The translations under genes were made by a program, and so were the position numbers. From NCBI GenBank assembly GCA_000333855.2, contig CM007343.1:391315-405984 (forward strand): 14,670 nt of DNA, read 5' to 3'. Below are positions 1-8,352 of the stretch, in pieces. How positions within the stretch are numbered: the first letter of the stretch is position 1; each line of letters opens with the position of its first letter. Under the pieces are notes generated by a model, which saw nothing but the letters and a program-made list of their open reading frames with translations, had not been told where the DNA came from and made no database searches. This DNA is from Endotrypanum monterogeii (lineage: Eukaryota > Euglenozoa > Kinetoplastea > Trypanosomatida > Trypanosomatidae).

Positions 1-48
1 ACGTACGTACGTACTAGTACGAGTACGTACGTACGTACGTAGTACGTA
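1..48. repeat. Imperfect (ACGT)n repeat
   Basis: The window opens with alternating ACGT units broken by a few AGTAC variants, running straight into a (TA)n tract. ACGT is its own reverse complement, so the tract is self-complementary and can fold back on either strand. No function is implied. Confidence 0.9.
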
Positions 49-51
49 GTA

Positions 52-53
52 TA

Positions 54-103
<50 letters not shown>
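52..103. repeat. (TA)n microsatellite
   Basis: An almost perfect TA dinucleotide run follows the ACGT repeat and ends at a short G-rich stretch. It is the first of about ten long TA runs in the spacers of this window. Confidence 0.95.
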
Positions 104-105
<2 letters not shown>

Positions 106-461
106 GGAGGGGGGTATGCATGGCCAGCACATAGATACACACCTACACAGCCCCGTCCACCCCACTCCATACACATGTCTGTGTATCTTGTCCTTTTTTT
201 CTGCTTTCCCAACACGTATCCCCGTATGAGGAAATATGTTTTCATTTTTTTTTCTTTTGGGGATGAGAAGGGAGGGATGCATATTGCGGCCAATATTCTT
301 CGTTGTTAGGAGACTACAAACAACGAGTCCTGGCGCGCGCACACACACACACACCGTTCCATCTCGGAAGACCGGACAGCCCTCCTCCCCCCATCTCATA
401 GGCAAACTACAGCCTAGGAAGGGGAGGGAAGACCTTGTTATACCTCGTCAAATGTAGTTCC
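104..461. other. Spacer downstream of the TPR gene (probable 3' UTR)
   Basis: This is the region after the TGA stop of the minus-strand TPR gene, so it should begin its 3' UTR. It holds T-rich runs, a short (CA)n run near 340-354 and no convincing reading frame. A 73-codon plus-strand frame here reads mostly through low-complexity sequence and has no recognisable domain. Confidence 0.6.
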
Positions 462-3227
462 TCAGCGCTGTTGGCGCGGTTCCACCATTTGCAGCTGTCG
501 AAGATACTCCTCGTCCCGCGGTGCCACCTCAGCCGGCCGCATGTCTGGCTGCTGCGATATATATCGAACCGGACCATCCCAATATGGGCGTGGCTCCTTA
601 TCGATGGGCATGGAGTAGGTTATCGCCTGCTCCATGCGCTCCAAAAATTCTTTCATGGCGCGCCCCGTTTCTTCGACCAGGTCCTGCGCCTCCGGTGTCT
701 GTTCGTCCAGAGCCGCGATCTCCGCCACCGTGGCAACCATGTCCGCCTCACTCGCACCCTCCTCTATCATGTACACCATGAGCCGGTAGCGATCCATCAT
801 GCGGTCATACAACTCGTAGCGATGGGAGGCCTTATAGAAGTTTGCCAAGGTTGCAATCACACGGACATTGAAGGGCTCCAGCTCCATCGCGCGGCGGGCA
901 GCCACAATCGAGTCACTGAGATTCCGCTTCGGGTCCTCCTTGTGCATTATCAGCGCCAGTGTTTCCCAGGGCGCTGCACTTTGGGGGAACTCGGCCATTG
1001 CCTCCATGCACAGGCGTCGCCCCAGCTCCGGAGAGTCGAGTGCGCGATCGTTCACGTATTGAAAAAAAGCCTCGCGGTAGTTGGTATCTTCGTCGTCGAG
1101 AACACCCATCGGCTCCCCAGACAGTCTGCGCTCTGACGCCATCACTGCCTCGGCAGCACCCGCAGGGGCCGGAGTGGAACAACGGCTCGCCTTGACTTCC
1201 TGACCCGGTAGTGAGCAGACCTCATTCGTGGTCTCCTGCGACCTCGTCTCGACCACGGCTTCCACCGCGTCCTGCGCTTCAGACGCAAGGGACACGCTAC
1301 TGTGCTCAGCGGGCATGGATGACTGCAGTGATGCAAACGCTGCCAGCGACCATGAACTCAGAGTTGCGCTCGACGCGATTTTCATGCGAAGACGGTGCAC
1401 GGACGAGTTGGCTCGATAGAGCTGCATCATCTGCTCACAAATTTTGTAGCTCTCGTGGACGCGGCCAGCGCTGCGTAGAGCACTATGCAGCTTCACAAGC
1501 GTCGAGAAATGAAAGCGTGTAGGATCTGGTAGCATTTCGTGGATGCGGCGCGCCATCAGCGCCTTCAAAAACGCAATCACCAGAGCCAGCACAAATTGTT
1601 GCGCTGCCGGGGACATGTCGACCGAGTCAAAACGCATCATAAAATGTTGCTCATCAACGGCGCGAAATAGCGATTGGAGGAGAGCACATGCGTAGTCGTG
1701 GCCGAGGGCTCTTACAATCGGGCCCAGCGCTTCGATGAAGAACCTCGACGCGGCACCCTCGCCATCGCTCAGGATCCTCTGCGCGGCCGCCTCGACTATG
1801 AGGTCCGATAAAAGAGATAGTGCCACCTCCACTGGGGCAAGCTGAGGTAGAATCCTGTACCTCGGGGTTGTTGTGCACACCGCATCTGTGCCAGCCTCTG
1901 TCACCACAGCACTCGCAGAACACGTGGACGACGACGGTGAGGGAGATTGTTCCGGCGGCGGGGACATCGATGTAGATGTATCGCATCGACCTGATGCAGC
2001 TCGATCCTCCTCGGTGGAACGAGAACCCGTCGTCAGCACCTTCTTGCGTGGAGAAGCAGATCGTAGTCTCCCCTCCTCTACGGCCTTGGTGTATTCCTTA
2101 TCCAAGTAGTCCAATAGCACGCGTATCCGCGGCACCCATCCCTCGATGCCCGTGTCCAGCTCCAGGAGCGACTCCATGGCGTCCACATTTGTGACATCGT
2201 TGGCCAAAATATCGTAAAAGATTTTCTCCGCCTCATCATATCGCTTCAACCGGCGATATGTCAGGCCCAGAAGATACCGCACATGGTTAACATCGGCGTT
2301 CGTGATCACTGAAGTTTCGGGAACCAGTGCCTCGGCGGACAACTCCTCGGTTTCCACGCTCTGCGACAAATAAGCATCGTCCGTCTCATGGACGGGCATC
2401 AGTGGCGCGTCACGACCTGGTCGTTCGATGACGTCGGTCCCGTCCACCTGCGCGACCACGCGGAAAGCAGGAGTTCTTGGCGCGTCTACCCGGAACGCGC
2501 TCTCGCGATCCTGGAGGCGCTGCTGGCGCTGCTGCCACTTGAGCAGCAGTAGCCGCTCCTGGCTCAGAGGCTTCTCCACCTCCTGGCCCACTAACAGACA
2601 AATCTCCGCTAGCTCCTCCCCCAGCGCGTCTGCCGCGAGCTGCAATTCTTCCCTGGACGCTTCCTTAGACATAACCGTGTGTTTCAACTCTTTAACGCGG
2701 AGAGTTGTGAAGCCAGGATAAGCAAGCTCCTCTCGCTCGAGCAACTCACGCTCGCGCTCGATCGCCTCCAGTGTAGCTGCGCCGATGCGACTGAGACTTT
2801 CATAACGGGGCATCGTCGCGGGGTGCACACGAGGGTCCTGTATATAACCGGACGGCGTGTCGGCGAGGGTGTTGCGCACGACATTGCGCTCGAAACAAAC
2901 ACGCGTGACACGCAGCAGTCCAGTACAAACATCGGCGCCCCCGGTAAAGACGAATGCTGTTGCGCGGGTCCTCCGCGGTCTGTAAAGAATCTCGTCGTGG
3001 GGAATTGGGCGTTCCGCCCCCGGAAAGCGAGATGATGCAAAGCAGCTTTGTTTCCCAGAAAAAGAAAGAAGAATCATCGCCAACACGACAGAGGGAGACG
3101 AGACGAGCGTCGCCGGTGATCCGGCTGCCTGTGGAATGGTGAGGGTATCAGATACTTTCTTCATCGGAAGCAAGGAGATGCATGCACAGCTAGTGTGAAA
3201 ACGTAGACGAAGTGATTGGCTCATCAT
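462..3227 (-). CDS. TPR-repeat protein of unknown function
   Basis: The 921-codon frame runs from ATG-ATG at 3227 to TGA. It contains helical TPR-type segments: the clearest is about residues 314-347 (LGLTYRRLKRYDEAEKIFYD), with others around 571-608 and 752-786 (AARRAMELEPFN). Residues about 150-245 are charged, Glu/Gln-rich and probably coiled coil. A Ser/Pro-rich linker lies at about 389-454 and a second low-complexity linker at about 638-713. TPR proteins are scaffolds for protein contacts; no catalytic motif is seen and the partner is unknown. The start is uncertain. From a candidate splice site at 3272 the first ATG is 3227. An in-frame ATG at 2813 (protein beginning MPRYESL, 783 residues) is an alternative. 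The first 71 residues have only one acidic residue, which would suit a mitochondrial presequence. Codons just upstream of 2813 look GC3-rich, favouring a start above it. Existence of the gene is sure; its role and exact start are not. Confidence 0.88.
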   Translation of the reverse strand: MMSQSLRLRFHTSCACISLLPMKKVSDTLTIPQAAGSPATLVSSPSVVLAMILLSFSGKQSCFASSRFPGAERPIPHDEILYRPRRTRATAFVFTGGADVCTGLLRVTRVCFERNVVRNTLADTPSGYIQDPRVHPATMPRYESLSRIGAATLEAIERERELLEREELAYPGFTTLRVKELKHTVMSKEASREELQLAADALGEELAEICLLVGQEVEKPLSQERLLLLKWQQRQQRLQDRESAFRVDAPRTPAFRVVAQVDGTDVIERPGRDAPLMPVHETDDAYLSQSVETEELSAEALVPETSVITNADVNHVRYLLGLTYRRLKRYDEAEKIFYDILANDVTNVDAMESLLELDTGIEGWVPRIRVLLDYLDKEYTKAVEEGRLRSASPRKKVLTTGSRSTEEDRAASGRCDTSTSMSPPPEQSPSPSSSTCSASAVVTEAGTDAVCTTTPRYRILPQLAPVEVALSLLSDLIVEAAAQRILSDGEGAASRFFIEALGPIVRALGHDYACALLQSLFRAVDEQHFMMRFDSVDMSPAAQQFVLALVIAFLKALMARRIHEMLPDPTRFHFSTLVKLHSALRSAGRVHESYKICEQMMQLYRANSSVHRLRMKIASSATLSSWSLAAFASLQSSMPAEHSSVSLASEAQDAVEAVVETRSQETTNEVCSLPGQEVKASRCSTPAPAGAAEAVMASERRLSGEPMGVLDDEDTNYREAFFQYVNDRALDSPELGRRLCMEAMAEFPQSAAPWETLALIMHKEDPKRNLSDSIVAARRAMELEPFNVRVIATLANFYKASHRYELYDRMMDRYRLMVYMIEEGASEADMVATVAEIAALDEQTPEAQDLVEETGRAMKEFLERMEQAITYSMPIDKEPRPYWDGPVRYISQQPDMRPAEVAPRDEEYLRQLQMVEPRQQR
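3046..3073 (-). promoter_or_regulatory. Second candidate splice acceptor inside the TPR reading frame
   Basis: On the minus strand a 17-nt pure pyrimidine run (3073-3057) is followed by an AG at 3047-3046. Splicing here would remove the first start codons. It would leave two upstream ATGs (2932 and 2884) that are out of frame with the in-frame ATG at 2813. It may be an alternative site or simply a Ser/Leu/Phe-coding pyrimidine run. Confidence 0.35.
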
Positions 3228-3271
3228 AACAAGCTCAGTCGTATAGATAATCGATCCGAGTGACTACTGTT

Positions 3272-3323
3272 CTGTAGCATGGGAGGGGGGGAACACAAAA
3301 AAAAAAAAACGGAAGAGAGAGAG
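3272..3323 (-). promoter_or_regulatory. Candidate spliced-leader acceptor for the TPR gene (distal)
   Basis: On the minus strand, positions 3323 to 3281 form a polypyrimidine tract broken by only three purines. The first AG after it is at 3273-3272. The mature RNA would start at 3271, and the first ATG after that is 3227, leaving a 44-nt 5' UTR. The pattern matches trans-splicing signals known in kinetoplastids; use of this site is inferred. Confidence 0.55.
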
Positions 3324-3849
3324 CTTAGTTACAGTTCAAATCCCTTGAGGAAGGATGGGAATGGAAGTGAACATGGAAAGGTGTTGATGAGGGGAAGCTG
3401 AGGAACGGTGATGTAAGTAGAGGAAGACTTACCGCTGAGTCTAGACATCACCAATACCTCCACACACCCACCCACACAAAGACACTTGTGAGTCAAAGTA
3501 ACACGGATCCAGATGACTTAAGCACACACGACCGCATGGCAGCCATTCGCTGACAGACCATGCGTCAGCAGACACCCTATTCCCTTATATATCCTAGAAA
3601 TTATCCTCGCTGCCATGATTCCCTCTTGTATGTATGTGTCCTCGGGGGAACATATTTCGCTCTGTTCCTTATACTGAGGTGAATAGAAGCAAAGATGCAT
3701 ATATAAATATATATATATATAGATACAGCTATATGTAACAATATATATTACACGTATGTATACAGGTATAGATATATAAATCTATAGAACTGCTTGCGAG
3801 AGGGAGATAGACATCAAACGATCATATATACGCATACAAACATATGCAT

Positions 3850-3851
<2 letters not shown>

Positions 3852-3884
<33 letters not shown>

Positions 3885-3920
3885 TATATATGTGTGTGTT
3901 GTGTTGTGTATATATATATA
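3852..3920. repeat. Compound (TA)n / (TG)n repeat
   Basis: A TA run of about 31 bases is followed by GATATATA, a short TG run and another TA run. The flanks (about 3690-3790) are also rich in TATA and ATAT. Confidence 0.9.
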
Positions 3921-4062
3921 AATATAAATATGTATACCTATAAAAAACTTCCACAGAACATACGAAGCTACCAAAAACATATTTCGTCCTGTAGTGCACA
4001 TATACACATCGCTTTGGAAGGAGGTAGATGGAAACAGACGAACGACTATACGACACAACTAC

Positions 4063-4084
4063 GTGTGTGTGTGTGTGTGTGTGT
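4063..4084. repeat. (GT)n microsatellite
   Basis: Eleven uninterrupted GT units in the spacer between the quinone oxidoreductase and TPR genes. Confidence 0.95.
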
Positions 4085-4240
4085 CAACGTAGAGACGAAC
4101 AACGGACTGCTTTCCTTCGCTGATCGAGTGGCATCTGCCCACCACCCCCTGGCACTCCAAAACTGTTCCCCTTCGCTACACTCGAGGCCTAAAAATAAAA
4201 CGACCAGCGAACAACAGGTGAAAGAGACGCAATAATATAT

Positions 4241-4244
<4 letters not shown>

Positions 4245-4281
<37 letters not shown>
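4245..4281. repeat. (TA)n microsatellite
   Basis: A perfect TA run of about 37 bases, flanked on both sides by an ACAATAT-type motif. Confidence 0.95.
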
Positions 4282-4286
<5 letters not shown>

Positions 4287-4360
4287 ATTAGATCATTGTA
4301 GAAGCCAACAAGCGAGGATTGGCGAGGAGCGGGGTGAGGGGATTGACTACGAAATCACAC

Positions 4361-4399
4361 ACAAGCACACACACACATAAATAAATATATATATATATG
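4361..4399. repeat. (CA)n followed by (TA)n
   Basis: A short CA run (with one AGCA break) passes through AATAAATAAA into a short TA run. Confidence 0.8.
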
Positions 4400-4581
4400 C
4401 ATGTGCACACCCCTGTCGGGGTGAACGAAAAGAGTACCAGGTGGAAACCAAGATATGTGAACGCGATAAAGAGATAAGCGGGGGGAATCAATGGCCGCAT
4501 GCACAGGGCCATACAACCACTGCGGGCAACGATGCAGCAACAAAAAAAAAAAGGAGTGAGCAAGGATGTAAAAAAATAAAA

Positions 4582-4621
4582 AATAATTATCATAATAATT
4601 ATCATAATAATTATCATAATA
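4582..4621. repeat. 12-nt tandem repeat, about 3.2 copies
   Basis: The unit TAATAATTATCA repeats three times without error and then partially. It is A/T-rich apart from one C per unit. Twelve is a multiple of three, so on the minus strand it gives an artificial Met-Ile-Ile-Ile reading frame. It lies about 200 nt past the quinone oxidoreductase stop, so it is probably in that transcript's 3' UTR. Confidence 0.9.
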
Positions 4622-4761
4622 GATCATAAGACCCCAAAGACACCCTTCGCCTGCCACCAACTGCAGGGAAATGACACCATGACACTACACTGAGTCTAGT
4701 GTTCAGTTACCATGACTCCAGGCTCTCGACACTCGCCCCGTATCGAGCCCCGGATCCTCCT

Positions 4762-4792
4762 CCCACCTCCCTCTATCCACCCCCCCCCGCCC
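4762..4792 (-). other. G-rich block on the sense strand (possible G-quadruplex)
   Basis: The plus strand has C runs of 3, 3, 9 and 3 bases between 4762 and 4792, so the sense RNA carries matching G runs with short spacers. It begins 9 nt after the quinone oxidoreductase stop codon, within the expected 3' UTR. Folding is inferred from the run pattern only. Confidence 0.45.
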
Positions 4793-4801
4793 TATTCTAG
4801 C

Positions 4802-5824
4802 CTACCAACTCGGTTTCGGCGGCTCGCAAAGCGACAAGACCACTTTCCCGTAGCCACGGTTCTCCTCGACAAATGTGTGCGCGGCTGCTGCCTCCTCTAG
4901 CGGAAAGGTGCGATGCACTAGGGGTGAAATAATGCGTTCGTTGATGTAGGGTATAATCTCATGCTCAAACGAAGTCACGAGATCTGTTTTGTAATGATCA
5001 TTGCGGCACCGCAGCTTGGAGAAGGTGATCTGCGCCCTCTCCCGAAAAAGTGGAAGTGCATTCATCTCCACCAACGCCCCGCCCATGAAGGAAATCACGA
5101 TGAGATGGCCATCGTCCGCGAGCACCTGTGTATTCTCAGTGAGGTATGTGCCACCGAACACAGGATCAACAATCACGTTCACGCTCGACTCACCGAAGAG
5201 GCGCTTTACCTTCGGTGCAAATGCCCAGCCGAGTTCATCTCGGGTGCGACTGAGGGCCACACTTGCGTAGGATTTACATATATCAACCTTCCCCTGCGAC
5301 GAAGTTGTGATTGCGGTTGCCTTGAAATATTTCTCTGTGATCTGCGCCAACGCGCAGCCTACGCCGCTGGCACCGGCGTGAATGAGCACCTTTTGCCCTG
5401 GCTTCACCTTTCCGTGGCGGTTGAGAATCTGCCACGCAGTAATGAAAGTCTCGGGGATGGCGGCCGCCTCACTAAACGAGTAGCCCTGGGGTACCGGCAT
5501 CACAGAGCCCATATGAGCAACGGCGTACTCCGCGTAGCCGCCGCCAGATAGCAGTGCCATCACCCGATCACCCTCTTTGACCTTCTGCGAGGCATTTGCT
5601 CCTACCTGCTCAACGACACCAGCCACTTCGAGTCCGAGAATGTCGCTTACACCTGCCGGAAGCGCATAATCACCACGCCGCTGCGACACGTCAGCTCGAT
5701 TCACGCCAGCGGCCATGACCTTGATGAGCACATCTGTTCCCTTGCTTATAGCCACCTTGGGAACCTCGCTGATGGTCATCATGTCGATCCCACCGAGACC
5801 TTTTAATGTCAATGCGCGCATCAT
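4802..5824 (-). CDS. Quinone oxidoreductase, PIG3/zeta-crystallin-like MDR family
   Basis: The 340-residue protein is full length for zinc-less medium-chain dehydrogenases/reductases. The N-terminal GroES-like domain carries VNRADVSQRRGDY (41-53) and ILGLEVAG (62-69), close to the PIG3/TP53I3 subgroup. PETFITAW (124-131) is also typical of that subgroup. The Rossmann domain has the nucleotide-binding glycine motif HAGASGVG (149-156). The Cys/His ligands of zinc alcohol dehydrogenases are not apparent. The family reduces quinones with NADPH, usually by one electron, and acts in redox and detoxification metabolism. The substrate of this copy is not known. The protein ends in PPKPSW, so there is no PTS1 peroxisomal or glycosomal signal, and no presequence is obvious; it is probably cytosolic. 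Two adjacent ATGs open the frame. No other ATG occurs back to the candidate splice site at 6036, which supports this start. The stop is TAG. Confidence 0.93.
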   Translation of the reverse strand: MMRALTLKGLGGIDMMTISEVPKVAISKGTDVLIKVMAAGVNRADVSQRRGDYALPAGVSDILGLEVAGVVEQVGANASQKVKEGDRVMALLSGGGYAEYAVAHMGSVMPVPQGYSFSEAAAIPETFITAWQILNRHGKVKPGQKVLIHAGASGVGCALAQITEKYFKATAITTSSQGKVDICKSYASVALSRTRDELGWAFAPKVKRLFGESSVNVIVDPVFGGTYLTENTQVLADDGHLIVISFMGGALVEMNALPLFRERAQITFSKLRCRNDHYKTDLVTSFEHEIIPYINERIISPLVHRTFPLEEAAAAHTFVEENRGYGKVVLSLCEPPKPSW

Positions 5825-5865
5825 TACTCGCCCAGGGGGGAGAGAACAAAATGAAACGGGCGTAT

Positions 5866-5924
5866 GTGTGTACGTACGTGTGTACGTGTGTGTGTGCTAA
5901 TATATATATATATATATATATATA
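5866..5924. repeat. (TG)n with ACGT steps followed by (TA)n
   Basis: TGTGTGTACGTACGTG-type sequence leads into about 26 bases of TA. It falls between the quinone oxidoreductase start and its candidate splice site, so it would be part of a 5' UTR of about 210 nt. Confidence 0.9.
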
Positions 5925-6034
5925 ATATGTGGGCGAACAGAAAGGTGTAGCGTGTGTAGGATTAAAAGGCGATTGCCTCTTATGGGGTATACACGCAAAC
6001 CTCGGGGGATGAACACAAGAAAAGGTGAGTCTCC

Positions 6035-6057
6035 CTTCCAGAAGAAAAAGAAATGCT
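6035..6057 (-). promoter_or_regulatory. Candidate spliced-leader acceptor for the quinone oxidoreductase gene
   Basis: On the minus strand a run of T and C with little interruption (about 6055-6041) is followed by AG at 6036-6035. From 6034 to the start codon at 5824 there is no ATG on the minus strand, so the first ATG of the spliced RNA would be the annotated one. A closer AG at 5828-5827 would leave only 2 nt and is unlikely to be used. Confidence 0.5.
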
Positions 6058-6224
6058 TGCGTGCGAAATCAAACACGAAATAGAAGCCTACGCAGCGCAG
6101 CCCACCGATCGTAGACTAGGAGTCTCCCTGCTGCTGCCTGAGAAAATCCTCCGTCTAGCTCTTTACACCCGATGGAACTCAATGGTCTCTGGATCGACAC
6201 AATGAAAAAGGAAATGCTCGAGGA

Positions 6225-6252
6225 CACACACACACACACAACAAAAAAAAAA
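6225..6252. repeat. (CA)n and poly(A) run
   Basis: A run of about eight CA units is followed by a ten-base A run. Confidence 0.85.
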
Positions 6253-6285
6253 GTAAAGCAGAGATGGTGTAACCAATTAGTAGCC

Positions 6286-6287
<2 letters not shown>

Positions 6288-6334
<47 letters not shown>
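6288..6334. repeat. (TA)n microsatellite
   Basis: An uninterrupted TA run of more than 40 bases, among the longest in the window. Confidence 0.95.
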
Positions 6335-6338
<4 letters not shown>

Positions 6339-6555
6339 ACAAGAGAAGAATAAGAAGCGCGAAGTCACTCACAAAGCATATGTTTGTATGGTTGCGCGCG
6401 CCCGTGTTGGTGTGGACTGGAGGAGGAAACCCCGCGCGTCTATCGAGATAACAAATAAAATAAAATAAAAATCTGCCAAAAGGGGGAAATACTTGCTCTT
6501 TCGCTTTATCGGGATTTTATTCCACCGAGACAGTGATACATCCAGCAGAAATGGG

Positions 6556-6620
6556 ATATATATATATATATATATATATATGTCCACCGTGCTTTGATGT
6601 AACACGCACACACACACACA
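6556..6620. repeat. (TA)n and (CA)n pair
   Basis: A TA run of about 26 bases (6556-6581) and a CA run (about 6606-6620) separated by 24 bases of unique sequence. Confidence 0.9.
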
Positions 6621-6780
6621 ACTCAAATCACACGGGGAAGCTCAAAGCTGTTCGACTTGGTGTTGAAAGGTAATGAGAGAAAGAAATGAGAGCGCGAGAA
6701 GATACGATGGGAAAATGAGATGAGGAGGAGGAGAAACGATAGGCCACGAAAACCTCACGTGGACGGCTTTCAAATGCATG

Positions 6781-6781
6781 A

Positions 6782-6815
<34 letters not shown>

Positions 6816-6833
6816 ATGTGTGTGTACGTGTGT
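6781..6833. repeat. (TA)n passing into (TG)n
   Basis: About 24 bases of TA continue directly into TG repeats with single ATG and ACG breaks. Confidence 0.9.
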
Positions 6834-6901
6834 ATTCGGCAAAGTGAGCAGGAGGCCAAAGGAGAGTGAAAGGGAAGAGATAAGACGACACACATGAATA
6901 G

Positions 6902-7024
6902 ATATATATATAGATATATGTATATATATATATATAGTTATATATATAGTTATATATATAGTTATATATATAGTTATATAGATATATATAGATATATATA
7001 GATATATATAGATATATATAGATA
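6902..7024. repeat. Compound TA-rich array with two higher-order units
   Basis: After an irregular TA/GATA start, a 12-nt unit (GTTATATATATA) begins at 6937, 6949, 6961 and 6973. It is followed by four exact copies of a 10-nt unit (GATATATATA) at 6981-7020. The array stops sharply at GATACACCGG. Confidence 0.9.
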
Positions 7025-7025
7025 C

Positions 7026-7540
7026 ACCGGCCCCACTGAGAACCGCAGTCAGTATAACCCAAACGTTTCAAAGACACACTCACCGACCCATTCAGGGTAT
7101 ACGTACGTGCAAGCGTCCTGTGTGTCTTGTCCCTTCTCTCTCTCCCCTTTCTCGCTCTGTGGACGATCAATGGCACCGCCCTATGAGTGTGTGTGGAGGG
7201 GTGCTTATTTTTTTTTTGTGTGTGTGAATGAAGGAGGAGAAAACGATTGAAAGAATGAAGGGAAAAGGCTGCTCCTGACACCATTAACTATCAAATTAAA
7301 GACAACACGCGTGCCCTCGGCCCTGAAATGCTGAAGGATGATAACAGGGTGTCTGCGTATGTAGTGTATCAATATGTTTATACATGTCTGTGCGCACGCA
7401 GACTATTTTGTTGTGTGTATGGAGACGATCACCTTCTACCTTTTTCTTCTGCACACTCGCGCTGGAGAGATGAAGAAAAGTTGGGAGGGGGGGGGAAATG
7501 AAAAGAGAAAGAAGAGGACAAGAAGAAAGAAGTGAAATTG
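7026..7540. other. Spacer without recognisable gene
   Basis: Mixed sequence with TC-rich and T-run stretches around 7130-7220 and purine-rich plus-strand sequence around 7470-7535. A minus-strand frame (7544 to 7296) starting MSISLLSSCPLL resembles a signal peptide only because of pyrimidine-rich codons, and it matches nothing I recognise. Confidence 0.6.
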
Positions 7541-8230
7541 ACATCAACGCCACAATCCACGGCAGCGTCGCGAAGGCAGCATCTGCGCGACCTCACCCGG
7601 CGTGTGCGTGCCTCAGTGCATTTCCATTCAGAATGTGCTGCTGCTGCGCCAAACGCTCACAGCGGCAGGAGCAGCACCCGTAGTGCCCGAGAGCACTGAT
7701 GTGCTTACTTGTGCAGCCGCTACTGCTTCCGCGAGGGAGAGACGGAGGGAGACGGGGCGAGGGGCGCGAGGAAGGAGATGCTTAGAAAACGTGGCAGGCG
7801 GAAATGGCGAGAGGGAAGACACACAGAGAGTCACCCGGTGCCCCTCCTCGAATAAAATTGTATAACCACCGGAACATTCATTGACAGCGAAGACAGAGGC
7901 CTCTCACCTGCACAGAGTACAGAAAAGAGAACACGCCTGTCATCCGATCGCGTCGGAGTGCCACGTCCCAAAGTATGAAAATAAAAATAAAAACACAAGG
8001 ATGAAGCGATGCAGAGAAGTCCAAGAATCGGTAGAAACAGCTGTGCCTCTGCGGGAAGAGGAGAGAGGAAGAGATGGCGCACGCGTTTAAGGGGTACAGG
8101 AGGAGACAAGAGCAAAGAAATGAGAAAGGAAAACGACGAGCGAGTCGTGCGCTGCGGGTGATCACAAAGTCAACGCGCGCACCTTTGTATCGATCAGAAT
8201 AGCCCGAGAGCGTATATCAACATTCTCGTG
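7541..8230. other. GC-richer island in the large gap, no confirmed gene
   Basis: About 700 bases lacking microsatellites and with higher GC than the flanks. Frames of 60-95 codons exist on both strands but overlap each other. None carries a recognised motif, and the longer minus-strand ones do not begin with ATG. It could be a decayed gene or a long UTR. Confidence 0.5.
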
Positions 8231-8315
8231 TGCAATCTGTGGTAAGTCTGTTCTATTAACACTTACGTGCACACGCATACGTTACCAGCAGAGACATTGC
8301 ACATGCTGCCGCAGT

Positions 8316-8352
8316 CCCCCCCCTCCCTTACCCCCTTTCCCACCCCCTCCCC
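8316..8352 (-). other. G-rich block on the sense strand (strong G-quadruplex candidate)
   Basis: Plus-strand C runs of 8, 3, 5, 3, 5 and 4 bases are separated by one to three bases, so the minus (sense) strand has six closely spaced G runs. This satisfies the usual G3+N1-7 pattern several times over. It lies in the gene-free gap and would be present in nascent polycistronic RNA. Confidence 0.65.

Larger units (their letters stand above)
3324..4801. other. Spacer between quinone oxidoreductase and TPR genes
   Basis: About 1.5 kb without a convincing gene, expected to hold the 3' UTR of the upstream quinone oxidoreductase gene. It contains (TA)n runs, a (GT)n run, a 12-nt tandem repeat and a C-rich block, listed separately. 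Open frames here translate largely as Ile-Tyr or Ile-Met repeats from the microsatellites. Confidence 0.7.
6056..7025. other. Microsatellite-rich part of the large gap
   Basis: This stretch has no convincing gene. It is dominated by TA, CA and TG runs, with T-rich sense-strand sequence between them. Minus-strand frames that cross it read as Ile-Tyr repeats and carry no domain. Confidence 0.7.

Noticed and set aside
435..1136. 233-codon plus-strand frame
   Set aside because: It is antisense to the well-supported TPR gene in a GC-rich region and contains no recognised domain.
4288..4617. Minus-strand frame beginning with Met-Ile-Ile-Ile repeats, resembling a membrane protein
   Set aside because: The start is the translated 12-nt tandem repeat, and the hydrophobic part follows T-rich spacer sequence.
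4961..5551. 196-codon plus-strand frame
   Set aside because: It is antisense to the quinone oxidoreductase gene, so it is explained as a shadow of that coding sequence.
6628..7284. 218-codon minus-strand frame with long Ile-Tyr repeats
   Set aside because: Most of it is translated TA and CA microsatellite. The remainder is low-complexity Ser/His/Thr sequence without a domain.
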